NCBI GenBank assembly: GCA_047624165.1
Contig: JBLHPD010000001.1
Span: 8,342-72,341, forward strand
Direction of reading: 5' to 3'
Length of the DNA stretch: 64,000 bases
Source of the DNA: Clostridium_AD sp047624165
Lineage (GTDB): Bacteria; Bacillota; Clostridia; Clostridiales; Clostridiaceae
Shown here: positions 17,783 to 25,086 of the stretch, in pieces
Layout of the letters: the number at the start of each line of letters is the position of its first letter
Numbering within the stretch: the first letter of the stretch is position 1
Notes under the pieces: generated by a model
The model's input: the letters and a program-made list of their open reading frames with translations, nothing else
Databases searched by the model: none
Told to the model about the DNA's origin: nothing
Translations under genes and position numbers: made by a program

Positions 17783-18476
17783 CAGTCTCACCCACCCCTG
17801 GAAAATCTTCGTAATCTGTTTCAATTATATTTTCATTTGTCTCGCCCTTATCTGTTTCACTCTTATCTTTTGTAGTATTAAAAGTATCTGGAACTTTTTC
17901 AGTAACATCAATTTTAACTTTTGGTGTTCCTCCGTTTTCTTCATCTGAATAAATTCCCATTAATAAGTCTGAACAGTAAAGTCTACCAAAAAAACTTGCA
18001 GCTCTATATCTAATCATTACTTCCGGCATGGTTTTCCATTTACTACTGCTCTTACTTAACCATCCTTCTTCCTTTGCCATCTTCATGCTAATGACTGGAC
18101 CCAATATTTCCTCCCCACTATAATTTTTAGTGTAGGCATAACATGACATCTCATCACTTTTGCCCTCTAACTTGAATTTAAGACTTTCCGCGAATCTCTT
18201 AGAATTATTGATAAGTGCGATTATAAATTGACTGCTCCATGACGGTCTACCATTTATTACATATAAGTTTTGCATTACCATCATTGGAGATATTCCTATC
18301 CTATTTGACATATCCAAAGCTATTAACGTATTGGATATGTTGTTTCTATAATCCTGTGGCACTATGGTGGACTTAGAAAGTGCTGTTGCCATCCTCTGTG
18401 CTAACTCAAACTTATCTTGATTCTCAAAAATTGAAATTGAATTATTTTCTACTGGCTGAATTTTGTTATCTTCCAT
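17769..18476 (-). CDS. recT: RecT-family single-strand annealing protein
   Basis: 235 residues. The core (FELAQRMATALSKSTIVPQDYRNNISNTLIALDMSNRIGISPMMVMQNLYVINGRPSWSSQFIIALIN) is a characteristic RecT-type segment, followed by PEVMIRYRAASFFGRLYCSDLLMGIYS. These proteins anneal complementary single strands during phage recombination. The gene overlaps the RecE-like nuclease and follows an SbcC-like ATPase, so the three form a recombination module. The acidic tail is variable in the family. Confidence 0.88.
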   Translation of the reverse strand: MEDNKIQPVENNSISIFENQDKFELAQRMATALSKSTIVPQDYRNNISNTLIALDMSNRIGISPMMVMQNLYVINGRPSWSSQFIIALINNSKRFAESLKFKLEGKSDEMSCYAYTKNYSGEEILGPVISMKMAKEEGWLSKSSSKWKTMPEVMIRYRAASFFGRLYCSDLLMGIYSDEENGGTPKVKIDVTEKVPDTFNTTKDKSETDKGETNENIIETDYEDFPGVGETDGTN

Positions 18477-20141
18477 TTATTTACCTCCCGAAATCTCTAA
18501 TTCTTTTTCTTTAACGATAGTGACAAATGCCTGAATATCGTTCTTTTCGCAAATGTCCAAAACTTTCTTTTGCTCTGATTCGTTAAGTTTTTCAAACCCA
18601 TCTAGGCACATTATTTTAAGTTCGCCCATCCTCTGAAGAGATATATTAAATGCTACTTCCAATTTCTCTCCATCTGATAAACCATCTAGTAAAGTACCAT
18701 GAATTCTAATCATCCCTTTTTCATCCACACCAATACCATTGATAGGAAGTTTGTGTGTTTTCAATAGGTCCGTAGGCTTATCCCTAGCAATGTTAATCTG
18801 TTTAGTTAGTAATGTACTAGAAAGTTTCTTCTCTGCTAACTGACCATTGATGATGCTCTGTAGCCTGTCCCATTCTCGGAGATAACCCTTCATTGTTTCA
18901 ATATTTGTTGCTTCAATTTGCAACGGATTAATATCAATCTCAGTATTATTTTCAAGATACTTTTTAGATTTAGTGATTTTTTCTTTTGCTGCATCAATTT
19001 TCTGCGTGGAGTCTTTTTCTATAGACGTAAATTCCAAATCCTTTTTTTCATCCAAACCCAGCAATTCTGATTCTTTAACAGATATCTTTTGATTTTGGAG
19101 TTGGATTAAGTCCTTTTGTTCCTCCCTCATTCTTACTGTATTGGACCTCATTTGTTCATTCCTAGTCTCCAATATCAGTTTTAACTCCTGTTTTTTAACT
19201 TCAAATTGTTTTTCAATATCAAATAATTCTTTATCATACTTAATAGAGCTTCCACTTAAATTGTTTTCTAAGTCTAGACTAGATTTATCTAATTCAGCAT
19301 TGGCATTCTTTATTTTATTTTTGCTCAAATCTACAATATCCTTGATGTCTGATTCCATTTCTCTATATTTCAATGTAATCTTAGATTTTTGATTTTCAGT
19401 ATTGTTATTAATAGCCGAAACCTTTTCATCAAAGCCTTTTTGTAATTCGTTTGCCTTATCTATCCAATTATTAATTTCCTGTGCCTTAGTTATTTTTGCG
19501 TAATACTCTTGGATATTTTTATCTTTCCATTCATCCCCAACATAATTAGCCGGCAACTCTTTTTCTATTGCATTACATTGAATCTGCAATACTTGTATCT
19601 GTCTGTTAATTTCTGTTCTTTCTGCAAACGCTTTAACTTCTATGTCCTTAAGAATCTGTAATATGTGTTTGTCATAATTAATCCCTAAAATCTCGTTCCC
19701 AAACCATGACGTTATATCTTCCATGGTCCAGTTAACCTGAATCATGTTTAAGATGATTTCAGTTTGAGCTTTAATGTCCATATTTACGAAGTCTAAAGGT
19801 CTAAATATATCGCCACTGATTAACTTCCTTAACTCTTTTTCAGTAGAATTTATAGCCTTGCCTTCTTGTCTGAGCTTCATGTAATCAGCCTTACCCGTTC
19901 TAATCTTCCTATCTATTTCTAAGCCATTATCACATTCAATATACAGTGTCGCCTCTTCTTTGCCATGGCTTACAACCTCTGTTCGTCTTCTATTATTAGA
20001 GAAGGCTGCTTCTATTGCCTCAAGTACGCTTGTTTTTCCACTACCTTTAACACCCTCTAAGATATTTATTCCCACACTAGGATTCCAAGTTAATTCATCA
20101 ACACCCACGAAATTACTAATTTTCAAAGCTTTAATTTTCAT
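18477..20141 (-). CDS. SbcC/Rad50-like AAA ATPase
   Basis: 554 residues. Walker A GVKGSGKTS lies near residue 34 after a MKIKALKISNFVGVDEL start typical of SMC/RecF-like ATPases. A long coiled coil covers about residues 190-400. The ABC signature LSDGEK is near 480 and a Walker B-like LDGFEKL near 515. At this length it resembles phage Rad50-like end-processing ATPases rather than full SbcC. It probably works with the RecE-like nuclease. The Walker B glutamate is in a slightly unusual context (DGFE). Confidence 0.82.
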   Translation of the reverse strand: MKIKALKISNFVGVDELTWNPSVGINILEGVKGSGKTSVLEAIEAAFSNNRRRTEVVSHGKEEATLYIECDNGLEIDRKIRTGKADYMKLRQEGKAINSTEKELRKLISGDIFRPLDFVNMDIKAQTEIILNMIQVNWTMEDITSWFGNEILGINYDKHILQILKDIEVKAFAERTEINRQIQVLQIQCNAIEKELPANYVGDEWKDKNIQEYYAKITKAQEINNWIDKANELQKGFDEKVSAINNNTENQKSKITLKYREMESDIKDIVDLSKNKIKNANAELDKSSLDLENNLSGSSIKYDKELFDIEKQFEVKKQELKLILETRNEQMRSNTVRMREEQKDLIQLQNQKISVKESELLGLDEKKDLEFTSIEKDSTQKIDAAKEKITKSKKYLENNTEIDINPLQIEATNIETMKGYLREWDRLQSIINGQLAEKKLSSTLLTKQINIARDKPTDLLKTHKLPINGIGVDEKGMIRIHGTLLDGLSDGEKLEVAFNISLQRMGELKIMCLDGFEKLNESEQKKVLDICEKNDIQAFVTIVKEKELEISGGK

Positions 20142-20177
20142 TACATTACCTCCTTAACATTTTCTTTTAGTTCTCTT

Positions 20178-20330
20178 TTAAGCTACCCTGTATCTCAAGC
20201 CCATCCTTTTTACAATTAGCGTATCAAGTTCCTCAGAAACTTTTATAGTTTTTTCATCCATTATTCCCTTACTGCTAATAGCTTGATAGAGATTTTCTTT
20301 CTTCATTTCAATTTGATTATCTAAACTCAT
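20178..20330 (-). CDS. Spo0E-like aspartyl-phosphate phosphatase
   Basis: A 50-residue gene from the ATG at 20330, preceded by GGAGG with a 6-base gap. The sequence has two helices, LDNQIEMKKENLYQAISSKG and KVSEELDTLIVKRM. The SEELD motif is the hallmark of Spo0E-family phosphatases (S-X-X-L-D), which dephosphorylate Spo0A-P and delay sporulation in Firmicutes. Its start overlaps the preceding small gene. Prophage carriage suggests control of host sporulation; that role is inference. Confidence 0.72.
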   Translation of the reverse strand: MSLDNQIEMKKENLYQAISSKGIMDEKTIKVSEELDTLIVKRMGLRYRVA

Positions 20331-20475
20331 TTTCATCCTCCACATTTTTATTTTTTAAAACCTCAACAATTATTTTCATAGAATCGTCAATATACTCGTC
20401 TGCAACATTGGGACCATCTATTGACCTTAAATTCAGTAATATTTCTTCTAGTGCTTGTCTATATTTTTCTTCCAC
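20317..20475 (-). CDS. Small acidic phage protein (52 aa), hypothetical
   Basis: A 52-codon frame with a GTG start at 20475 after a GAGG-type site; it overlaps the Spo0E-like gene by 14 bases in a different frame. The product is acidic and helical (YRQALEEILLNLRSIDG, then ADEYIDDSMKIIVEVLKNK). No family recognised. Overlap and ribosome binding site are the evidence. Confidence 0.5.
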   Translation of the reverse strand: MEEKYRQALEEILLNLRSIDGPNVADEYIDDSMKIIVEVLKNKNVEDENEFR

Positions 20476-20551
20476 CTGTACAACCTCACTTTCTGTGGTA
20501 TAATATTTTTAAGTTTATTTTCCTGAGGATCTTCGCCAAAAGGTCCTTTTT

Positions 20552-20641
20552 TTATTCATCTCCTAACATTTTGTCTACTACTTTAGCTACCAATAGTAGT
20601 AAAAATATAAAGACTGCAGTTACTGTTGCCACATATGACAT
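20552..20641 (-). CDS. Tiny membrane protein (29 aa), hypothetical
   Basis: A 29-codon frame after GAGAGGGGTG at good spacing, product MSYVATVTAVFIFLLLLVAKVVDKMLGDE. Almost all of it is one hydrophobic helix (residues 4-19), with a charged tail. Single-helix phage peptides of this size can act in exclusion or membrane effects. No homology can be judged at this length. Called on ribosome binding site plus the clean membrane helix. Confidence 0.5.
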   Translation of the reverse strand: MSYVATVTAVFIFLLLLVAKVVDKMLGDE

Positions 20642-20692
20642 TTAATTTCACCCCTCTCTGTAATTCATATTTATTCAAATTTGTTTGGAGTT

Positions 20693-20875
20693 TTAACATA
20701 TTCTCTTCAACTGCCTTACAATTTCCTTAGCAACACCTTTTACCATGATTTTAAATTTGCATTTATTACAGATATAATTTTTATTGTTTTTCTTAGTTTT
20801 TCTAGCTATTTTCATAGTGGTAACTTTTACTTTATGTTTTATTCCGCACTCCACACATTTAATTTTCACTATCAT
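20693..20875 (-). CDS. Small zinc-ribbon-like protein (60 aa), hypothetical
   Basis: 60 residues with paired Cys-X2-Cys motifs (CVECGIKHK near residue 7 and CNKCKFK near 36) and many lysines, as in zinc-binding nucleic-acid-contacting proteins. The ATG at 20875 is 13 bases from the nearest GGGAGG, longer than ideal, so the start is uncertain. It follows the 47-residue coiled-coil gene by ten bases. Confidence 0.5.
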   Translation of the reverse strand: MIVKIKCVECGIKHKVKVTTMKIARKTKKNNKNYICNKCKFKIMVKGVAKEIVRQLKRIC

Positions 20876-20885
20876 TTCAGCATTT

Positions 20886-21029
20886 TTACCTCCCTAAAAT
20901 TTGTCTGTTATATTTACTCAGGATAAGTATTTCTTTTTCTATTTGCGTAACACGCTTTAAAATTGATTTCTTTTCTTTCTGTAGGAGCTTTATATCATTT
21001 TCGTGAAGATTGATACATTCATCATTCAT
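20886..21029 (-). CDS. Small coiled-coil protein (47 aa), hypothetical
   Basis: A 47-residue frame from the ATG at 21029, directly after GAGGAGG at good spacing. The product is a charged helix (NDIKLLQKEKKSILKRVTQIEKEILILSK) likely to form a coiled coil. Its own end encodes the GGGAGG that would serve the next small gene. Function unknown. Confidence 0.5.
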   Translation of the reverse strand: MNDECINLHENDIKLLQKEKKSILKRVTQIEKEILILSKYNRQILGR

Positions 21030-21187
21030 GGCTTGTCCTCCTCATTATTTGCCCCTGTAAGGCCTGTACACCTGTGTGGTGCATTTTATTTTAGAATTGT
21101 AATATTTAGGAAAGTCATCGAATAATATATATTAGGGGCGTGTTGGCTTTTTTAAGTTTTAAACAAATTTTTATTAGGTATTTCTGC
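21030..21187. other. Non-coding gap in early region
   Basis: About 158 bases between the Xis-like gene and the first small early genes. It has no good open frame with a ribosome binding site. I see no strong terminator. Confidence 0.35.
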
Positions 21188-21433
21188 CTATAATATTTTT
21201 CTTTCTACAGTTATTTTTTTCAGCCATATCATGAACATCTCTCTATTGATTAATGTTTTTATGCCTACTTTAAAAGATGGAAAATCATTAGTAAAAGTTA
21301 ACTCTGTAAGTTTTTCTCTTCCTATACCACTTATCTCTGCAGCTTCTTTTATGGTAAGTGTTAGTTTAACTGCTTTCGGTGGTTGTATGCATTCTCTTAT
21401 AATCTCCTTTAGCTGTTCTTTTGTTACTTCCAT
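21188..21433 (-). CDS. Excisionase-family DNA-binding protein
   Basis: 81 residues. The centre (LTIKEAAEISGIGREKLTELTFTNDFPSFKVGIKTLINREMFMIWLKK) is a winged helix-turn-helix of the HTH_17/Tn916 Xis type. It has a GGAGG site ahead of the ATG and follows the Cro-like gene by 14 bases under the same early promoter. It is either the excisionase partner of the integrase or an early regulator of the same fold. Confidence 0.72.
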   Translation of the reverse strand: MEVTKEQLKEIIRECIQPPKAVKLTLTIKEAAEISGIGREKLTELTFTNDFPSFKVGIKTLINREMFMIWLKKITVERKIL

Positions 21434-21447
21434 CTAGTTATCCTCCT

Positions 21448-21642
21448 CTAACCGACTAAATCATTTATTGATACATTTAATGCCTTAGATATTTTTATAA
21501 TAATTTTAATGGATGGATTAGTTTTTTCATTGTTTATAATTTCGCTCAAATATGAATTAGATACTCTCCCATCCTTTGCTAATTTATAAGCTGATATTTC
21601 TTTTTCACAAAGAATCCGTTTAAGGTTGTCCCCAACAGTCAT
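21448..21642 (-). CDS. Cro-like XRE-family regulator
   Basis: 64 residues that are almost entirely a helix-turn-helix of the XRE type (KLAKDGRVSNSYLSEIINNEKTNPSIKIIIKISKALNVSINDLVG). It is the first gene of the minus-strand lytic unit, divergent from the CI-like gene, which is the Cro position. A near-consensus promoter lies upstream at 21688-21716 with an inverted-repeat operator between promoter and gene. Confidence 0.8.
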   Translation of the reverse strand: MTVGDNLKRILCEKEISAYKLAKDGRVSNSYLSEIINNEKTNPSIKIIIKISKALNVSINDLVG

Positions 21643-21666
21643 TTTTTTACCTCCTACTTCGTATTA

Positions 21667-21681
21667 ACGAATGTATTTCGT
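21667..21681. promoter_or_regulatory. Inverted-repeat operator near the lytic promoter start site
   Basis: ACGAA-TGTAT-TTCGT is a perfect 5-base inverted repeat with a 5-base spacer. It lies just downstream of the minus-strand promoter, where a bound repressor would block early transcription. A second, overlapping TTCG-N6-CGAA lies at 21658-21671. Binding protein not identified. Confidence 0.45.
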
Positions 21682-21687
21682 GTTTTC

Positions 21688-21716
21688 ATACTAACTCTAT
21701 GGTGAAATATTGTCAA
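21688..21716 (-). promoter_or_regulatory. Early lytic promoter
   Basis: On the minus strand, TTGACA (21716-21711), a 17-base spacer and TAGTAT (21693-21688) make a near-consensus sigma-A promoter pointing into the Cro-like gene at 21642. Confidence 0.7.
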
Positions 21717-21796
21717 ATTATTCATACACTGTATTTCTCTAAAAAGTTGTATTTTACCATATTATCTTCATTTTACTTCTTTTATCATGAAGTATC

Positions 21797-21825
21797 TTGA
21801 CATAGCGAACTATTTCACTTACCAT
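21797..21825 (+). promoter_or_regulatory. Repressor (lysogeny) promoter
   Basis: TTGACA (21797-21802), a 17-base spacer and TACCAT (21820-21825) point to the CI-like gene at 21877. The operator half GAACTATTTC (21807-21816) sits between -35 and -10, so a bound repressor would block RNA polymerase. Confidence 0.6.
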
Positions 21826-21846
21826 TATGTTATAGCGAAATAGTTC
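21807..21846. promoter_or_regulatory. Inverted pair of 10-base operator sites
   Basis: GAACTATTTC (21807-21816) and its exact reverse complement GAAATAGTTC (21837-21846) are centred 30 bases apart around the start of the CI-like transcript; both are preceded by AGC. The layout fits autoregulation by the CI-like protein. Inferred from sequence only. Confidence 0.5.
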
Positions 21847-21876
21847 TTTAAATAATGTTATGGAGGAAGTTAAAAA

Positions 21877-22617
21877 ATGTTTAATACTGAACCAATAGAA
21901 ATTTACCTGAAAAGAAGAGGTTGGACAAAATATAGGCTTGCAAAAGAATCTGGAATTGGTCAATCAACACTATCTGAAATATTAAGCGGTAAAAAGAAAA
22001 ACCCAAGCATTGAAACACTTCAGAAAATCTCTACAGCTTTAGGAGTTCCTATGAGCACATTAATAGTAGATAACTCTTTTTCCCTTGGATTAATATGCGC
22101 ATTACAATCCGCATATCATAACAATAGCCATGATGGAGAACTCCATGAAGTAGAATTTTGGAAATTCATTTCCGGAAAATTGTCAATCAATTATGATGAG
22201 CTGTCAACTGTGGTCTTAGATCGCTCCGTAGAATATTCTATTGAAACACAGCTAAAACTTATAGATGATTTTAAAGAAATTGATAATGAGCGTTTTTTAG
22301 ATTTTGCAAAATATAATACTATTCCAGCAAAACCAGAAGTTGAAAATTCGATTATTGAGCTTATGACATCTTTAGGTATGTCATTACCTGAAGATAAACT
22401 TGGGCAGATAAGTATGTTTGATAACAATTACGAAGCTATAAAAGGAATTCCATCCCAATTTACCGATTCAAATGAAGCAAGAGATTATATTAATATGCAT
22501 CAAATGTTTGCTGCAGAAGGGTTTAATTTAAATGAAATGTCTGATGAAGATGTTTTGGATTTTGCAAATGAAATATTGAATCAAATAAAACTTATAAGTT
22601 ACAAATATAAAAAATAA
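21877..22617 (+). CDS. CI-like XRE-family repressor
   Basis: 246 residues. A helix-turn-helix (LAKESGIGQSTLSEILSGKKKNPSIETLQKISTALGVPMSTLI) covers residues about 20-62. The remainder has no S24/LexA-type autocleavage motif and no ImmA-type HEXXH metal site. It contains two DNERFLDFA / DEDVLDFANEIL-like acidic segments. It would be the prophage repressor, but how it is inactivated on induction is not evident. GGAGGAAG precedes the ATG. The integrase follows 21 bases later. Confidence 0.78.
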   Translation: MFNTEPIEIYLKRRGWTKYRLAKESGIGQSTLSEILSGKKKNPSIETLQKISTALGVPMSTLIVDNSFSLGLICALQSAYHNNSHDGELHEVEFWKFISGKLSINYDELSTVVLDRSVEYSIETQLKLIDDFKEIDNERFLDFAKYNTIPAKPEVENSIIELMTSLGMSLPEDKLGQISMFDNNYEAIKGIPSQFTDSNEARDYINMHQMFAAEGFNLNEMSDEDVLDFANEILNQIKLISYKYKK

Positions 22618-22638
22618 ATTTATGAAAGGATTACTAAT

Positions 22639-23805
22639 ATGGCACGTAAGATAAATTGTACGAAAAACGGAATTGATTATTTTAGAGTAACTGCTTCTAT
22701 AGGAAGAACTAGCGAGGGAAAACTTATTAGAAAGGAATTTTATGGAGAATCCAAGAAAGATGCTATAGCTAAGAAAGATGAATATTTGAATGGCTTGAAG
22801 AATGGTTTGAATGTTGATTTTAAAAATATACTACTTGGAGACTTGATCCATTCATGGCTCTTTGAAACAATAAGGATATCCAATAAGATTAAACCCTCCA
22901 CATTTGAAAGATATGAGGGCATTTACCGTAACTATATTAAAAATAGTGTATTATATGGGTTAAAACTAAATGAATTAAAATCAATTCAAATTCAAAGATA
23001 TTATAATAAATTGCTCAAAGATGGTAAAAGCAGCAATGTAATTAATAATTTAAATAAGTTAATTAAATATTTTCTCAATTATGCAGTTGACGAAGGGTAC
23101 TTAATTAAAAATCCCTGTAATGGTAAAAAAATTGTTATACCTGGTGAATCTGTAAAAGAGTCAGAGGTTAGAATATTTGATGATACTGAAATAAATTTAT
23201 TTAAAGTTGTATTAGAAAGCCATAGGCTGAAAGCATTATTCTTATTAGATTTGGCTACTGGATTACGACAAGGCGAACTTTTAGGCCTTAAATGGTCTGA
23301 TATAGATATGATTAATAAGGAATTGCATGTAAATAGAAGCCTAAAACAAGTAAGTATAATATCCGCGGATGGAACCAGAAAATATAAAACAATTGAACAA
23401 ATACCAAAGACAAAAGGATCTATAAGAACTGTTCCTATTCCTGATAATTTAATAAATATATTAAAGACCCACAGTTCTGTTCAAAAGCAAGAGAAACTTA
23501 AGGCTGGCTCAAGCTATAAAATTAGTGATTTTATATTTACTACTGAGGTTGGTACCACTATTGACGCTAGAAATATAACTAAGCAATATGAAAGATTGTT
23601 AACAAGGGTCAAAATAGACTACAGAAAATTTCATTCTATGAGACATACTTATGCTACAAAGTTATTTGAAAGAGGAGTTAAATTGAAAACTGTCTCTGAA
23701 TTGCTTGGCCATAGTAACATTGCCATCACTGCTGATATTTACACTCATGTGATGCCAAAGGAGAAAAATGATGCTGCTGATAAAATAAATGATCTATTCG
23801 ATTAG
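22639..23805 (+). CDS. int: Tyrosine recombinase, phage integrase
   Basis: 388 residues with the three-part layout of Tn916/phage integrases: an arm-type N-terminal domain, a core-binding domain (about residues 70-165), and the catalytic domain. Catalytic residues are visible: Arg in ATGLRQGELLGLKWSD, His-X-X-Arg in HSMRHTYAT, His in LLGHSNIAITADIY with the final Tyr in YTHV. It catalyses site-specific insertion and excision. The gene ends about 120 bases from the 3' end of tRNA-Arg(TCG), the expected attachment site. Confidence 0.94.
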   Translation: MARKINCTKNGIDYFRVTASIGRTSEGKLIRKEFYGESKKDAIAKKDEYLNGLKNGLNVDFKNILLGDLIHSWLFETIRISNKIKPSTFERYEGIYRNYIKNSVLYGLKLNELKSIQIQRYYNKLLKDGKSSNVINNLNKLIKYFLNYAVDEGYLIKNPCNGKKIVIPGESVKESEVRIFDDTEINLFKVVLESHRLKALFLLDLATGLRQGELLGLKWSDIDMINKELHVNRSLKQVSIISADGTRKYKTIEQIPKTKGSIRTVPIPDNLINILKTHSSVQKQEKLKAGSSYKISDFIFTTEVGTTIDARNITKQYERLLTRVKIDYRKFHSMRHTYATKLFERGVKLKTVSELLGHSNIAITADIYTHVMPKEKNDAADKINDLFD

Positions 23806-23852
23806 CCTTTTATTGCGGGAAATTAATCCCCTTTTATTTTTTTTATTTTTCT

Positions 23853-23874
23853 AGTGTGGGAAAAGTGTGGGAAA
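23853..23874. repeat. Tandem 11-base repeat next to the att side
   Basis: AGTGTGGGAAA occurs twice in direct contact (23853-23863 and 23864-23874), between the integrase stop and the tRNA. Short direct repeats here can be arm-type binding sites for the integrase. Confidence 0.4.
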
Positions 23875-23880
23875 ACAAAA

Positions 23881-23918
23881 ATATAGCAAGTTTTACATTT
23901 CTGTAAAGCTTGCTATAT
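23881..23918 (-). terminator. Terminator downstream of tRNA-Arg(TCG)
   Basis: A long hairpin: ATATAGCAAG pairs with CTTGCTATAT and an inner TTTTACA pairs with TGTAAAG around a TTTC loop. On the minus strand it is followed by TTTTTGTTTT. It lies ten bases past the tRNA 3' end and probably belongs to phage-side DNA. Confidence 0.75.
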
Positions 23919-23927
23919 CAACGTTGT

Positions 23928-24004
23928 TGGTGCGCCCAGAGGGAGTCGAACCCACGGCCTACAGATTCGAAGTCTGCCACTCTATCCAGCTGAGCTATGG
24001 GCGC
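23928..24004 (-). tRNA. tRNA-Arg(TCG), probable prophage attachment site
   Basis: A 77-base gene including encoded CCA. Acceptor GCGCCCA pairs with TGGGCGC; the anticodon loop CTTCGAA gives TCG, decoding CGA. Its 3' end faces the integrase, the classic arrangement for tRNA-targeted integration. It is separated from the main tRNA array by a repeat element. Confidence 0.93.
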
Positions 24005-24010
24005 ATAATA

Positions 24011-24210
24011 AAAAAAGAAAAAAGTATATATTACTACTAATGCGTTCACTTCGCTAAGAACTACTAATTTTATTTTTAATTAATCTACTAAAAAACATAA
24101 ACTCGCTTTCGCTCAAACATATGTTTTTCTTAACGTATCTTAATTAAAAATAAAATAAGAAGTTCTAAAGCTTATTCAAATGCATTATACGTAATATATA
24201 CTTTTTTTAC
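24011..24210. repeat. Large imperfect palindrome, MITE-like (copy 1)
   Basis: Outer arms AGTATATATTAC and GTAATATATACT, inner arms around TTTTAATTAA, and a centre with ACTCGCTTTCGCTCAAACAT. Parts are shared with copies at 29924-30030 and 31544-31786. It fills the gap between tRNA-Arg(TCG) and the tRNA array. No gene is inside. Confidence 0.7.
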
Positions 24211-24320
24211 ACATAAAAACATTTGTTATAAAGCCATATCTAAAAAATTACCTGTATTGTTATGAGGTTTTCCAAATGAATTTTGAAAAAGTCTTTAGTA
24301 TAAATACTAAAGACTTTAAT
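24211..24320. other. Short non-coding gap before tRNA array end
   Basis: About 110 bases including AGTCTTTAGTATAAATACTAAAGACT, a hairpin (about 24291-24316) whose stem AGTCTTTAGTAT/ATACTAAAGACT directly follows the last array tRNA on the minus strand and could be its terminator, with a modest T content beyond. Confidence 0.5.
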
Positions 24321-24394
24321 TGGAGCGGGTAGAGGGAATCGAACCCTCGTAATTAGCTTGGAAGGCTAACACTCTACCATTGAGTTATACCCGC
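24321..24394 (-). tRNA. tRNA-Gly(TCC), copy 1
   Basis: 74 bases with CCA encoded. Acceptor GCGGGTA, anticodon loop CTTCCAA gives TCC. Sequence is identical to the copies at 24910-24983 and 25843-25916. It is the last gene of the array in transcription order. Confidence 0.95.
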
Positions 24395-24399
24395 ATGTT

Positions 24400-24474
<75 letters not shown>

Positions 24475-24514
24475 ATATTTTTATATTAAATAGTAACTTA
24501 CTTTTAAATAGTAA

Positions 24515-24599
24515 TGGTGCAGGTGAAGGGAGTTGAACCCATACACCCGAAGGCGCTAGATCCTAAGTCTAGTGCGTCTGCCAATTCCGCCACACCTGC
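24515..24599 (-). tRNA. tRNA-Leu(TAG), copy 1
   Basis: 85 bases with a long variable arm (class II). Acceptor GCAGGTG pairs with CACCTGC, anticodon loop CTTAGGA gives TAG. Identical copy at 25385-25469. Confidence 0.95.
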
Positions 24600-24614
24600 A
24601 TATTATTACTATTT

Positions 24615-24690
24615 TGGTGGCTTACCGGGGAATCGAACCCCGGACACCATGATTAAAAGTCATGTGCTCTACCAACTGAGCTAGTAAACC
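24615..24690 (-). tRNA. tRNA-Lys(TTT), copy 1
   Basis: 76 bases with CCA. Acceptor GGTTTAC pairs with GTAAGCC through one G-T pair, anticodon loop CTTTTAA gives TTT. Identical copy at 25485-25560. Confidence 0.95.
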
Positions 24691-24701
24691 ATAATTTAAA
24701 A

Positions 24702-24778
24702 TGGGGTGGACGATGGGGCTCGAACCCACGACAACCAGTACCACAAACTGGCGCTCTACCAACTGAACTACGTCCACC
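24702..24778 (-). tRNA. tRNA-His(GTG), copy 1
   Basis: Anticodon loop TTGTGGT gives GTG. The discriminator base is C and the base before the 7-base acceptor (GTGGACG) is G, the G-1:C73 pair that identifies tRNA-His. CCA is encoded. Copy at 25653-25729. Confidence 0.95.
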
Positions 24779-24781
24779 ATA

Positions 24782-24858
<77 letters not shown>

Positions 24859-24867
24859 TTATGTTGC

Positions 24868-24906
24868 ATAGTAATGCTCCTATAATAATTATAAGAGCAT
24901 TACTAT
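24868..24906. other. Hairpin between tRNA-Arg and tRNA-Gly
   Basis: ATAGTAATGCTC and GAGCATTACTAT form a perfect 12-base stem with further TATAAT/ATTATA pairing inside. No T-run follows, so it is more likely an RNA-processing or spacer hairpin than a terminator. Confidence 0.5.
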
Positions 24907-24909
24907 ATT

Positions 24910-24983
24910 TGGAGCGGGTAGAGGGAATCGAACCCTCGTAATTAGCTTGGAAGGCTAACACTCTACCATTGAGTTATACCCGC
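24910..24983 (-). tRNA. tRNA-Gly(TCC), copy 2
   Basis: 74 bases, identical to copy 1; anticodon TCC. Confidence 0.95.
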
Positions 24984-24997
24984 ATATTGTATTAAAA

Positions 24998-25073
24998 TGG
25001 TCGGGGTGACAGGGATTGAACCTGCGACCTCATGGTCCCAAACCACGCGCGCTCCCAGCTGCGCTACACCCCG
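24998..25073 (-). tRNA. tRNA-Pro(TGG), copy 1
   Basis: 76 bases with CCA. Acceptor CGGGGTG pairs with CACCCCG; anticodon loop TTTGGGA gives TGG. Identical copy at 25948-26023. Confidence 0.95.
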
Positions 25074-25086
25074 AGATAAATTAAAA

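Larger units (their letters stand above)
1..23927. mobile_element. Prophage, right-hand part (left end outside window)
   Basis: A continuous run of phage genes ends at a tyrosine integrase next to the 3' end of tRNA-Arg(TCG). Head and packaging, replication, recombination and lysogeny modules are all recognisable. All genes except the repressor and integrase lie on the minus strand. The head genes follow phage lambda order (Nu1, A, connector, B, C, D, E, FII, Z). Tail and lysis genes are not in the window. The exact right border is inferred from the integrase-tRNA junction; the left border cannot be seen. Confidence 0.93.
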
